Shown here in pieces: positions 41,623 through 50,049 of a stretch of DNA of 64,000 bases; the first letter of the stretch is position 1; the number at the start of each line of letters is the position of its first letter. Position numbers and translations under genes: made by a program. Below the pieces are notes generated by a model, which did not search any database, was not told where the DNA came from, and worked only from the letters and a program-made list of their open reading frames with translations. Source of the stretch: Marinicauda algicola. GTDB taxonomy: Bacteria; Pseudomonadota; Alphaproteobacteria; Caulobacterales; Maricaulaceae. The DNA is taken from NCBI RefSeq assembly GCF_017161425.1, contig NZ_CP071057.1:930001-994000 (forward strand), read 5' to 3'.

Positions 41623-42313
41623 AGACATCGCCGAGCACGTCGTCGCAATCCTCCTCGTAATACCCGTCGCAGTAATCCCCCTCGCAGTAGTCCGGCTCGC
41701 AATAGCCGTCGCGGCAATGGGGGTCGCGATAGTGGGGCCGGTGATGGGGCGCCGGCACGCGCACGCAGCCATGACAGGTCTGCGTGATGGCGAGGCGGAT
41801 CTCGGCGAGCCGGCCGGACAGGGCGGTGAAGTCGCGCCGCGCATCCTGCCATTGCTGGGCGGTCGACATGCAGGCGGCCTCCTCATAGCCCTGGTTCTGC
41901 ATGCACATCTGGTAGGCCTGGCAGGACGATGTGGCGAAGCGGTAGGCCGCATCGAGATCGGCCGCGAAGGCGTGGACGAGTTCGACCGTCTCGGTCTGGG
42001 GGCCGTAGGGCCGCTCGCTCACGCTCTCGCGCGTCTCGATCCGGGCGCGCTCCCTGCTGTCGTAGTCCGGGCCGTAATAATAGCCGCGGTCATACCCCGC
42101 GCGCTCGATCTCGGAGCGCATCTCGTTGCGCGCTTCGGTCAGGGAGTCGATCGAACAGATCTGCTGCGCGGTGTCGGCGCTCTCCTCGGCCGGATGCGGC
42201 GCATAGCGCGCTCCGTAATACGGGTCGTAGGGGTCGTACGGATCGGCATGGGGCGGCGGCACCACGCATCCGGTGAGGAAGAGGGCGGCGAGAAGAAGGC
42301 TGGCGCGTTTCAT
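41573..42313 (-). CDS. Lipoprotein with Cys/Asp/Tyr-rich C-terminal tail, unknown function
   Basis: A 246-residue protein with lipoprotein signal MKRASLLLAALFLTGC (lipobox LTGC). Then comes a repeat of DPYDPYDPYYG, a helical middle part (AQQICSIDSLTEARNEMRSE, AADLDAAYRFATSSCQAYQM), and a tail rich in Cys, His, Asp, Glu and Tyr: HCRDGYCEPDYCEGDYC, then EEDCDD. I do not recognise the family. The tail has spaced Cys every three to six residues and might bind metal or be disulfide-linked. The start has GGAGA upstream; the longer frame upstream runs into the next gene. It is 34 bases downstream of the larger lipoprotein. Confidence 0.6.
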   Translation of the reverse strand: MKRASLLLAALFLTGCVVPPPHADPYDPYDPYYGARYAPHPAEESADTAQQICSIDSLTEARNEMRSEIERAGYDRGYYYGPDYDSRERARIETRESVSERPYGPQTETVELVHAFAADLDAAYRFATSSCQAYQMCMQNQGYEEAACMSTAQQWQDARRDFTALSGRLAEIRLAITQTCHGCVRVPAPHHRPHYRDPHCRDGYCEPDYCEGDYCDGYYEEDCDDVLGDVFTTSPCRYEPRRYRRY

Positions 42314-42347
42314 GATCGAATCTCCGCGGGGGCGGGGGTGAGCGGGC

Positions 42348-43970
42348 TCAATACGGTTCACGGGCAGTGCCTCCTTCCGGCTCCAGACAGGCGAGATCGG
42401 GCGAGGCGAAGCGATCGACATCGATATGACTGCGCCATTCGAGGTAGAACGCGCCGTCACCGTCGGCGGCGGCTTCTTCCAGGCGGTTCGAGATCGCGAT
42501 CCATCGGCTCTCGGCGGTCGGATGGCGGCGGAACTCGGGATGGGCACGCCAGCGCTCGGCGACCGGGTGGCCGAGGGCCGCGGCATCGCGCAGATAGGCA
42601 TCGGCGCGCTCGGGGTTCTCGATGATGCCGCACAGGCGATAGCTGCCCAGCACGGCGCCCGTGCCGTAGATCAGCGCCAGATTGAAGAAGGCGTCGGCAT
42701 CGTCGCGCCGCGCCGCGGTCTCGAACCATTCCAGCGCGAGATCGGCATTGCGCCCGACGCCGAGCCCGGTCGCGTACATGATGCCGAGCGCATTCTGCAG
42801 ATGCGGGTCGCGGGCGGTCTGGGCGGCGTGGCAGATCAGCAGCGTCGTCTGGCGCGGCGTCAGCGAGCCGGTCTCGTCATAGCCGAGCTCGCGCTGGAAA
42901 CCGCGCACCGCATCACGCGTCACCGGGCCGTAATGACCGTCAACCGGCGCGGCGTAGTACCCCAGCGCGGCGAGTGCGGCCTGGCGCAATTCCAGGCTGA
43001 TCACATCGCCGGCCTCTTCCGGGCCGCGCCTGGAGATACGTGCCAGGCTCTCCCCGTCGGCAGAGGACTCGCACTGAACCATGTGTGCCTGGAGACGGCG
43101 CTGGGCCATCAGGGCCGATTGAGCGCCGAACGGACGGCCCCAGTCTATGGAGAAGTTCCAGTACTCCATCGCGAGCCGGATCGAGCTGGAATCATACGCA
43201 TGATAGTCTCCGTCCCGGCTCTGGGCCTGGGAACCCTGCCGGGGCGCACGCACGTCCACCCAGTCGGTCCCGAGCTGGAGGTCGACGGTGGCGAGTTCCG
43301 CATCCCCGCGCAGCAGCCAGTAGCGCGCGCCGTCATTATACAGGCGGGCGGCCTGTTCTCGCGTCATGCAGATTTCGCCGTAGCCGATCCCGCGCACGCA
43401 GATCGGACGCGGCTCGCCCTCGTGACGCACATAGGGCCAGGGTGCACGCGGGAAGGCGTCCTGACCGCGCGGGTAGCCGCCCCCATACCGGTATTCCTGG
43501 CTCGGCCGATAGTTGGCCTGGGTGTTGATCGTGACCTGACCACCGGTTCCGCGATAGGGATCGATCGTCCCGTTCGGCCCCGGGCTCACGATCTCCTCCT
43601 CGGGAGCGAAGAGGTCGAGACCGCAGCGGCGTGCTGCGCGCTCGAAGATTCCCATGCGCGATTGAGGGAAGGCCGAACTCAACCGGTCGGGGTCGGCATA
43701 GTGGCCGCGTCCGGCCATCTCGTGATACTGCGACCATTCCTCGCGGGAAAGCGCGGCGGAAACCTCGTCGACATAGCACTGGCAGGCGAGCGAGGTGTTG
43801 GACTGGCGCGAATCGAAGAGGCAGGCCTCGTAGACCTGCTTGCCGCGCGCCTCGATCAGGTCGCAGGCGGCCAGGACCGGCAGCACAAGCGCGGCAAGAA
43901 GAAAGGCCGCCCCCGCGCGCAAATTGCCCCACGACGGCTGGAAATCGTCTGACTTGATGGCCGAGGCCAT
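42348..43970 (-). CDS. Lipoprotein-like protein with peptidoglycan-binding and Sel1 repeats
   Basis: A 540-residue envelope protein. The N-terminus ends its hydrophobic stretch with LPVLAACDL, a probable lipobox Cys36, giving a long leader. A mixed region with paired Cys (YEACLFDSRQ, LACQCYVDEV, RRCGLDLF) follows. Around residues 325-385 lies a PG-binding-1 domain: ALAALGYYAAPVDGHYGPVT and AVRGFQRELGYDETG. Residues about 390-480 contain Sel1-type TPR repeats (NALGIMYATGLGVGRNADLA, LEWFETAARRDDADAFFNLA). It is likely anchored in the outer membrane facing the periplasm. The ATG has GGGGAG upstream. Forms an operon with the lipoprotein gene at 41573-42313. Confidence 0.72.
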   Translation of the reverse strand: MASAIKSDDFQPSWGNLRAGAAFLLAALVLPVLAACDLIEARGKQVYEACLFDSRQSNTSLACQCYVDEVSAALSREEWSQYHEMAGRGHYADPDRLSSAFPQSRMGIFERAARRCGLDLFAPEEEIVSPGPNGTIDPYRGTGGQVTINTQANYRPSQEYRYGGGYPRGQDAFPRAPWPYVRHEGEPRPICVRGIGYGEICMTREQAARLYNDGARYWLLRGDAELATVDLQLGTDWVDVRAPRQGSQAQSRDGDYHAYDSSSIRLAMEYWNFSIDWGRPFGAQSALMAQRRLQAHMVQCESSADGESLARISRRGPEEAGDVISLELRQAALAALGYYAAPVDGHYGPVTRDAVRGFQRELGYDETGSLTPRQTTLLICHAAQTARDPHLQNALGIMYATGLGVGRNADLALEWFETAARRDDADAFFNLALIYGTGAVLGSYRLCGIIENPERADAYLRDAAALGHPVAERWRAHPEFRRHPTAESRWIAISNRLEEAAADGDGAFYLEWRSHIDVDRFASPDLACLEPEGGTAREPY

Positions 43971-44076
43971 GATCTCCCCTCCGAGAATCTCGAAGGGTTA
44001 ACGTGCTGTGAACATCTGGGTTCATCCATCGGCCGCGGTTTTTTCACCCGACGCCTCCGCAAGCTGCGTTCCTCAG

Positions 44077-44523
44077 CTAGCCTCTCTCAAGGATGGAAAG
44101 CATTTCGGCCGGTGCGCAGGGATAGACCCGGACCTCCTCAAGAATGGCCGTTCGGCGGTCGAGAATGCGCCGGTCCGCCGTGATGAAATAGGCAGCGCCG
44201 TACCGCTCGGCCTCCACGATATGGAGCGCGTCGGAGAGATGGCGCAGCCCGCGTCCGCCGCCGTGGATGGCGCGTGCGATCCGCTCCGCTCGTGCCCGGT
44301 CGCCGGAGTCGAAGACGGGCTCGGGCAGGGGGGAGAAGCGCTCTGCCCGCGATCTGACGAATTTTGGGGTACGCGGATGGGCGACCTCCTCCCGGACCGT
44401 GCCGCCGACCCGCAGCGAAAGACGCCCCTCTGCCCGGCGCGCGATCTCCTGGATCAGCGGCCAGTCGGGATACTGAAACATCATCGCATCGAGAAAGGCG
44501 CTCGGCAGGGCAGAATCGGTCAC
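44077..44523 (-). CDS. PIN-domain protein, possible toxin-like RNase
   Basis: A 148-residue PIN-domain nuclease-like protein. The acidic residues expected for metal binding are visible at FLDAMMF near the N-terminus, LSDALHIVEAERYGAAYFIT and TADRRILDRRTAIL. PIN proteins cut RNA in a metal-dependent manner and are often toxins paired with an antitoxin gene just upstream; no antitoxin frame is recognisable in the 97 bases before the tRNA-Ser. Start is GTG 44523 with a weak ribosome site, so the N-terminus is uncertain. Confidence 0.6.
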   Translation of the reverse strand: MTDSALPSAFLDAMMFQYPDWPLIQEIARRAEGRLSLRVGGTVREEVAHPRTPKFVRSRAERFSPLPEPVFDSGDRARAERIARAIHGGGRGLRHLSDALHIVEAERYGAAYFITADRRILDRRTAILEEVRVYPCAPAEMLSILERG

Positions 44524-44620
44524 GGCTCGCGCGCCCGCCGCCGGCGCCGTCCCGCGGAACAGGCGATGGAAGGATGCAAGATCATGCGCCCCCTCGATTG
44601 CGGCGGGATATCCGGTCGCG

Positions 44621-44710
<90 letters not shown>

Positions 44711-44720
44711 GGTGAGACAG

Positions 44721-44750
44721 GGTGTAGCCGGACGCGCCCGGATCGGGCAA
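44721..44750 (-). promoter_or_regulatory. Probable promoter of tRNA-Ser
   Basis: On the minus strand TTGCCC (44750-44745), 18 bases, then TACACC (44726-44721), ending 10 bases before the tRNA. The -10 is a modest match. Confidence 0.4.
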
Positions 44751-44787
44751 GAATGGCGCTCACAGCCAACGCTCACGGGACGGGACA

Positions 44788-45348
44788 TTGAAACTCGTAC
44801 GCCTCGCCAGCGCGCTTGCGCTCACTGCCGCGCTCTCGGCCTGTGCCACACCCGCGCCGCAGACCCGGCCGGCAGCGGCATTGCCGCCCGATGCCGGTCC
44901 GGGGCACCCTTATGTCATCGAGATCGGCGACGCCGACCGTCCACGCGCCATCTTCGAGGGGCTGGCATCCTGGTACGGGGAGCGGTTCCACGGGCGGCTG
45001 ACGGCGAATGGCGAGATCTTCGATCAGCACGCCTTGACCGCCGCCCATCCAACCCTGCCGATGCCGAGCCTGGCGCGCGTGACCCGGCTCGATACGGGCG
45101 CCAGCATCCTGGTGCGGGTGAACGATCGCGGCCCCTTCGTGGACGGGCGCATCATCGATCTGAGCTATGGCGCGGCACGCGAGCTCGGCTTCGTGGAGGA
45201 GGGCGTGGCCGAGGTGCGTATCGAGGCGCTCGGCCCTGCCGATCCCGAGGACCGGGCCGCGCCGCCCATGGCTTTCGACCCCGAACTGGGGCCGCCCCGT
45301 TTCGATCCGGAAACCCGCGATCCGGTCACCATCACCGCGCAGCGCTGA
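44788..45348 (+). CDS. rlpA: RlpA-like septal ring lytic transglycosylase lipoprotein
   Basis: A 186-residue lipoprotein with lipobox LSACATP after MKLVRLASALALTAAL. The RlpA double-psi beta-barrel domain covers residues about 55-150: GLASWYGERFHGRLTANGEI, FDQHALTAAHPTLPMPS, VRVNDRGPFVDGRIIDLSYG. Family members cut glycan strands of denuded peptidoglycan at the septum. The usual C-terminal SPOR domain is absent; the protein ends in a Pro-Asp-rich tail. Start is TTG 44788, which gives a complete signal peptide; the ribosome site (ACGGGAC) is weak. Confidence 0.85.
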   Translation: MKLVRLASALALTAALSACATPAPQTRPAAALPPDAGPGHPYVIEIGDADRPRAIFEGLASWYGERFHGRLTANGEIFDQHALTAAHPTLPMPSLARVTRLDTGASILVRVNDRGPFVDGRIIDLSYGAARELGFVEEGVAEVRIEALGPADPEDRAAPPMAFDPELGPPRFDPETRDPVTITAQR

Positions 45349-45459
45349 CTGCGCCCGGCGGGCTTGCCGCCTTGTTTCGGTCGGGGTTTCATGGCCATTG
45401 ATGGGAGACCGGTCCGCGCGCACCGGCCTGCCCCCGATCCTCGCAGATGGAGACGCTCC

Positions 45460-46605
45460 GTGCTGGCCCGCCTCATCGCCCTTTCGCTTCTCGTTCTCTT
45501 CCCGCTCGCCGCGCACGCGCAGGACAGCGCGTTCGAGACCCGCGCGAGCCACGCCGTGATCCTCGATTACGAGACCGGCGAGATTCTCTATTCGAAGAAC
45601 GGTGCCGAGCCGATGCCTCCGGCCTCGATGTCGAAGCTCATGACCGTCTACATGGCCTTCGAGGCGATCGAGGAGGGGCGTCTGTCGATGGACGACGAGC
45701 TGCCCGTCAGCGAGACGGCCTGGCGCCGCGGCGGGGCGGCCTCGGGCTCCTCGACCATGTTCCTGGAGCCCAACAGCCGGGCACGCGTCGACGACCTGCT
45801 GCGCGGGATCATCGTTCAGTCGGGCAATGATGCCTGCATCGTCATCGCCGAGGCCCTGGAAGGCACCGAGGAGAATTTCGCCGACGCGATGACAGATCGC
45901 GCGCACGAGCTGGGTCTGGACTCCGCGAATTTCGAGAACGCCACCGGCTGGCCCGATCCCGATCACCGCATCTCGGCGGCCGATCTGGCCCGCCTGGCCG
46001 CCATCATCATCAGGGACTTCCCGGAACTCTATGATATTTATGCCGAAACCGAGTTCGCCTATAACGGTATCCGGCAGTACAACCGAAACCCGCTCCTCGG
46101 CGTCGTGGAGGGCGCCGACGGGCTGAAGACCGGCCACACCACCGAATCCGGCTACGGCCTCGTGGGCTCCGCCGAGCGCGACGGAGAGCGCCGCATCGTC
46201 GTCTTCAACGGCATGGAAAGCGAACGCGCCCGGGCCGACGAGGCCGAACGCCTGATGCGCGCGGCCTTCACCGAATTCGAGATCTACGAGATCGTGAGCG
46301 CCGGCGACATTCTCGCCGAGGCCGATGTCTTCCTGGGCGTCAGCCCCCGCGTCGCATTGCGCGCGAGCCGCGATCTCGCCGTGGGCCTGCACCGGCGCGA
46401 CCGCGACGACATCACCGCCGAGGTCGTCTACACCGCGCCGGTGCGCGCGCCGGTGGAGGAAGGCCAGGAGATCGGTCGCCTCGTCGTGACGATGCCGGGC
46501 GGGCGCGTGGAGGAGATCCCGCTCGAAGCGGCCATGGCGGTGCCGGAGAAGGGCGCGATCGGGCGTGCCGTCGCCGCGCTCGTCCAGCTCATTCGCGGGG
46601 CGTGA
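45460..46605 (+). CDS. dacF: D-alanyl-D-alanine carboxypeptidase (penicillin-binding protein 5/6 type)
   Basis: A 381-residue periplasmic serine peptidase that removes the terminal D-Ala from peptidoglycan stem peptides. A signal peptide LARLIALSLLVLFPLAAHAQ precedes the S11 domain with the Ser-x-x-Lys motif PPASMSKLMT, the Ser-Gly-Asn motif IIVQSGNDACIV and the Lys-Thr-Gly motif GLKTGHTTE. The C-terminal beta domain is YTAPVRAPVEEGQEIGRL and the last segment AIGRAVAALVQLI is an amphipathic anchor. Start GTG 45460 with GGAG upstream is chosen because it gives the signal peptide. The TGA overlaps tmk (GTGA). Confidence 0.92.
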   Translation: MLARLIALSLLVLFPLAAHAQDSAFETRASHAVILDYETGEILYSKNGAEPMPPASMSKLMTVYMAFEAIEEGRLSMDDELPVSETAWRRGGAASGSSTMFLEPNSRARVDDLLRGIIVQSGNDACIVIAEALEGTEENFADAMTDRAHELGLDSANFENATGWPDPDHRISAADLARLAAIIIRDFPELYDIYAETEFAYNGIRQYNRNPLLGVVEGADGLKTGHTTESGYGLVGSAERDGERRIVVFNGMESERARADEAERLMRAAFTEFEIYEIVSAGDILAEADVFLGVSPRVALRASRDLAVGLHRRDRDDITAEVVYTAPVRAPVEEGQEIGRLVVTMPGGRVEEIPLEAAMAVPEKGAIGRAVAALVQLIRGA

Positions 46606-47243
46606 GCCCCTTGGCCGGGCGGGGGCGTTTCATCACGCTGGAAGGCGGCGAGGGGGCGGGCAAGTCCACGCTTGCCCGCCGGCTGGCCGAGGAACTGACG
46701 CGGCGCGGGATCGAAGTCGACGTGACGCGCGAGCCCGGCGGCACGGACAATGCCGAGGCGATCCGCGAATTGCTCGTCACGGGAGACACGCGACGCTGGT
46801 CGGCGCTGAGCGAGACGCTGCTCTTCCACGCCGCACGCGTCGACCATCTCGAGAACCGTATCCGGCCCGCGCTCGAGCGCGGGGTCTGGGTGATCTGCGA
46901 CCGCTTTGCCGATTCCACGCGCGCCTACCAGGGCGCGGCCGGCAAGCTCGAGCGGGCCCGGCTCGATGCGCTGCACGAGGCGGTGCTCGGCGAATTCGAG
47001 CCGGACCTCACTCTCATCCTCGATCTCGATCCGCAGATCGGACTGGAACGGGCGCGGGAGAGGGGAGAGGCGGTGACCCGGTTCGAGAAGCACGATCTCG
47101 CCTTTCACCGGGCGCTGCGCGAAGGCTTCCTGGAGATCGCGCGGGAGGAGCCCGAGCGCTGCGCCGTGATCGATGCGGCGCGCGACGCGGAGACGATCGC
47201 GGCGGAGGCGCTCGCGATCATCGACCGGCGCCTGAAGGGCTGA
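46602..47243 (+). CDS. tmk: Thymidylate kinase
   Basis: A 213-residue P-loop kinase converting dTMP to dTDP. The P-loop is ITLEGGEGAGKSTLARRLA, the LID/DRx region EVDVTREPGGTDNAEAIR, then VICDRFADSTRAYQG (DRF motif). The start is GTG 46602 inside the dac stop. It begins a chain tmk-holB-tatD-MBL with gaps of three to six bases, which suggests one transcript. Confidence 0.95.
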   Translation: MSPLAGRGRFITLEGGEGAGKSTLARRLAEELTRRGIEVDVTREPGGTDNAEAIRELLVTGDTRRWSALSETLLFHAARVDHLENRIRPALERGVWVICDRFADSTRAYQGAAGKLERARLDALHEAVLGEFEPDLTLILDLDPQIGLERARERGEAVTRFEKHDLAFHRALREGFLEIAREEPERCAVIDAARDAETIAAEALAIIDRRLKG

Positions 47244-47246
47244 GCC

Positions 47247-48290
47247 ATGGCCGAGGATCTTCCTCCTGAACCCGATCGCGAAGGCGATCTGCCCCATCCG
47301 CGCGAGACCTACGAGCTGTTCGGCCAGGAGGAGGCGGAACGCCAGGCTGCACAGGCCTTCGAGTCGGGGCGCATGCATCATGCCTGGATGATCACCGGCC
47401 CGAAGGGCGTCGGCAAGGCGACCTTCGCCTGGCGCCTCACCCGGCGCGCACTGGGTGCGGTGCCGGCTGGCGAGGCCCCCCTCGGCGCGCTCGCGGAGGA
47501 TCCGGTCTGCCGCCGGCTCGAGGTACTCTCCCATCCCGACTTCCTGCTGATCCGGCGGCCCTATGACGACAAGCGCGGCAAGCTGCGCGCGGAAATCACG
47601 GTGGACGAGAGCCGGCGGGCGCCGGAATTCTTCTCGAAGAGCGCCAGCGGCCGGGCCTGGCGGGTGTGCATCGTCGATGCAGCCGACGAGATGAACACCA
47701 ATGCCGCGAACGCGCTTCTGAAGACCCTGGAAGAGCCGCCGGCCAAGGGACTCCTGCTGCTGGTCACCCATGCACCGGGCCGGTTGCCGACGACGATCAG
47801 GTCGCGCTGCCGCCGGCTGGTGCTGCGCGCGCCGGCCGAGCAGGCGACGGCGGACTGGCTGGTGCAGCGCCACGGGTTCGATGCCGATCACGCGGCGCGC
47901 TGCGCCGGCCTCGCCGGCGGGGCTCCCGGTCGGGCGCTGGCGCTCGGCCAGTCGGAGGCTCCGAAGTTGAAGGACACGCTCGATCGCGTGCTGTCCTCCC
48001 TGCCGCGGCTCGATTCCCGCGAGGTCGGCGCGCTCGCGGCGCAAACCTCGAAAAAGGAGGGCGAAGCGGTCAGGAATCTGCTGATGGAGTTCCTCGAACG
48101 CCATGCCCAGGAACGCGCGCGCAGCGCAGCGCTGGAGGCGGGCGAGGGCGAGGCCGCCGGCATCTGGGTGCAGGCGGCCGACGCACTCGCGCGTCTGGCC
48201 CGGGAAAGCGAAACGCTCTATCTCGACCCCAAGCAGACCGTCCATGCCGCTTTCTCCATCCTGAGGGATGCGGCCCAAGCCACACGCTGA
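47247..48290 (+). CDS. holB: DNA polymerase III subunit delta prime
   Basis: A 347-residue AAA+ clamp-loader subunit that, with delta and tau/gamma, loads the beta sliding clamp. Motifs are MITGPKGVGKATFAWRL (Walker-A-like), the SRC motif GRLPTTIRSRCRRL, and AANALLKTLEEPPAKGLLLL with the LLKTLEEPP signature. The zinc-binding Cys cluster of the E. coli protein is not present; one Cys remains. The metG gene, which I remember as a common neighbour between holB and tatD in alphaproteobacteria, is missing here: tatD follows after six bases. Confidence 0.93.
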   Translation: MAEDLPPEPDREGDLPHPRETYELFGQEEAERQAAQAFESGRMHHAWMITGPKGVGKATFAWRLTRRALGAVPAGEAPLGALAEDPVCRRLEVLSHPDFLLIRRPYDDKRGKLRAEITVDESRRAPEFFSKSASGRAWRVCIVDAADEMNTNAANALLKTLEEPPAKGLLLLVTHAPGRLPTTIRSRCRRLVLRAPAEQATADWLVQRHGFDADHAARCAGLAGGAPGRALALGQSEAPKLKDTLDRVLSSLPRLDSREVGALAAQTSKKEGEAVRNLLMEFLERHAQERARSAALEAGEGEAAGIWVQAADALARLARESETLYLDPKQTVHAAFSILRDAAQATR

Positions 48291-48296
48291 GGCGCC

Positions 48297-49076
48297 ATGC
48301 TCATCGACACGCACGTGAACATTCACGGCGAGGCCTTTGAAAACGATCTAGATTCGGTGCTGAACCGCGCGCGGGAAGCGGGCGTCTCGCCGATAATCGC
48401 GATCTGCTCGCGCCTGAGCGATTTCGATGCGGTGAGGGCGATCGCGCAGGCGCATGAGGACGTGTTCTGCACCATCGGCGCCCACCCCCATCACGCCAAG
48501 GATCGTCCGGACATAACGCCGGACGAGCTCATCGAGATCGCCCGGCATCCCAAGGTCGTCGCGATCGGGGAGACCGGGCTAGACTTCTACTATGGCCACA
48601 GCCCGGAAGAGGCGCAGTTCGCGAGCTTTCGCGCCCATATCGCGGCGGCGCGCGAGACCGGCCTGCCGATCGTCATCCACAGCCGCGACGCGGACGGGCC
48701 GATGGCGGAAATCCTGGAGGAGGAGATGGCGCGCGGCGCGTTCAAGGCGCTGCTGCATTGCTATACGGGCGGCCCCGAGCTCGCCCGGCGCGCGGCCGCG
48801 CTCGGGGCCTGGTTCTCCGCCTCGGGGATCATCACCTTCAAGAAGGCCGACGATGTGCGCACGGTGTTTGCCGAGCACGTGCCCGAGGACAAGGTGATCA
48901 TCGAGACCGATTGTCCGTACCTGGCGCCCGTGCCGAAGCGGGGGGACCGCAACGAACCGGCCTACCTGCCTTACGTGGCAGCCAAGCTTGGCGAGCTGAA
49001 GGGCTGGTCGATCGAGGAAACCGCCCGGCGTACGCGCGAGAATACGCTCGCCCTGTTCGGCCGGCTGCCGCAGTGA
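48297..49076 (+). CDS. TatD-family metal-dependent hydrolase
   Basis: A 259-residue TIM-barrel hydrolase of the TatD DNase group. The first metal motif normally reads His-x-His; here it is DTHVNIHGEAF, with Asn in place of the second His. Other ligands are in place: IGAHPHHAK, AIGETGLDFYYGHSPEEAQ, PIVIHSRDAD, HCYTGG and IIETDCPYLAPVP. Members are 3'-5' exonucleases acting in DNA repair or apoptosis-like degradation. The HVN variant is one I recall in alphaproteobacterial TatD proteins. Stop overlaps the next start. Confidence 0.88.
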   Translation: MLIDTHVNIHGEAFENDLDSVLNRAREAGVSPIIAICSRLSDFDAVRAIAQAHEDVFCTIGAHPHHAKDRPDITPDELIEIARHPKVVAIGETGLDFYYGHSPEEAQFASFRAHIAAARETGLPIVIHSRDADGPMAEILEEEMARGAFKALLHCYTGGPELARRAAALGAWFSASGIITFKKADDVRTVFAEHVPEDKVIIETDCPYLAPVPKRGDRNEPAYLPYVAAKLGELKGWSIEETARRTRENTLALFGRLPQ

Positions 49077-49936
49077 GCGCCGGAGCGGTCATCCGCGCCC
49101 GGATCCTCGGATGCGGCAGCTCGGGCGGCGTGCCGCGCGCCGACGGCGACTGGGGCGCCTGCAACCCGCGAAACGCCAGGAACCGGCGCCTGCGCTGCTC
49201 GCTCCTGGTGGAGCGGGCGGAGTCCCTCGACGCCCTCGAGGCGGGGCAGGCGACCCGCGTCCTCGTCGACACCTCGCCCGATCTTCGCCAGCAGCTGATC
49301 GCGGCAGGCGGGCCGATGCTCGACGCCATCGTGTACACCCACGCCCACGCAGACCAGAGCCACGGAATCGACGATGTGCGCGCCATCGTCTACCGCAAGG
49401 GCGAGAAGCTGCCGGCCTATATGAACGCGCCGACGCGCGCCGACCTGACGCACCGCTTCGCCTATATCTTCCAAACTCCGCCCGGATCGGGCTATCCGCC
49501 GCTTCTGGAGGCACGCGATCTGCCCGAACGCGGCACGTTCACCATCGAAGGGGCAGGCGGGACGCTCCAGGTGACGAGCTTTCCCGTCGCGCACGGCCGG
49601 ATCGTCTGCGCGGGGCTGCGCTTCGGGCCGCTGGCCTATACGCCCGATGTCAGCGCGATCGAAGACGACGTCCTGTCCGGTCTCGACCAGATTCCGGTCT
49701 GGATCCTTGATGCGCTGCGCGAGAAGCCTCATCCGACCCACGCCCATGTCGGCCAGGCGCTCGACTGGCTGGCGCGCGCCCGGGCCGGCCTCGGCATCCT
49801 CACCAATCTCCATGTCGACCTCGACTACGCCGCGCTTCTCCAACGCTGTCCCGAGAGGGTGCGCCCGGCCTATGATGGGTTGACGCTGACGCTGGAGGAG
49901 ACGAGCGGGCGCGTCCTCGACATCGGGCGGCGCTGA
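49073..49936 (+). CDS. PhnP-like metallo-beta-lactamase-fold phosphodiesterase
   Basis: A 287-residue MBL-fold hydrolase. The N-terminus ILGCGSSGGVPRADGDWGAC with following CSLL is the PhnP/YcbX-type beginning, where conserved Cys residues lie. The metal motif is YTHAHADQSHGIDD (His-x-His-x-Asp-x-x-His), followed by PVAHGRIVCAGLRF and the C-terminal HPTHAHVGQALDW. Members are cyclic phosphodiesterases. Start GTG 49073 overlaps tatD stop (GTGA). This tatD-MBL pair is widespread in alphaproteobacteria. It ends the rightward chain. Confidence 0.88.
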   Translation: MSAGAVIRARILGCGSSGGVPRADGDWGACNPRNARNRRLRCSLLVERAESLDALEAGQATRVLVDTSPDLRQQLIAAGGPMLDAIVYTHAHADQSHGIDDVRAIVYRKGEKLPAYMNAPTRADLTHRFAYIFQTPPGSGYPPLLEARDLPERGTFTIEGAGGTLQVTSFPVAHGRIVCAGLRFGPLAYTPDVSAIEDDVLSGLDQIPVWILDALREKPHPTHAHVGQALDWLARARAGLGILTNLHVDLDYAALLQRCPERVRPAYDGLTLTLEETSGRVLDIGRR

Positions 49937-49998
49937 GACGGACCGAACACCGCGGGGCCGATGCGTGCTAAGGCTTCGACGCACTACATCGCATTTCT

Positions 49999-50014
49999 CA
50001 TAATATTTATTATG
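49999..50014. promoter_or_regulatory. AT-rich 16-bp palindrome upstream of mazG
   Basis: CATAATATTTATTATG is a perfect inverted repeat with 7-base arms and a TT centre, 36 bases before the mazG ATG. In a GC-rich window such an AT-only island is striking. It may be a promoter -10 region with an operator, and it has the ATAAT/ATTAT character of a Fur-family box. Confidence 0.5.
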
Positions 50015-50049
50015 CGCGAAACTTCGAACCACACTGCAGGACCGCCCTC

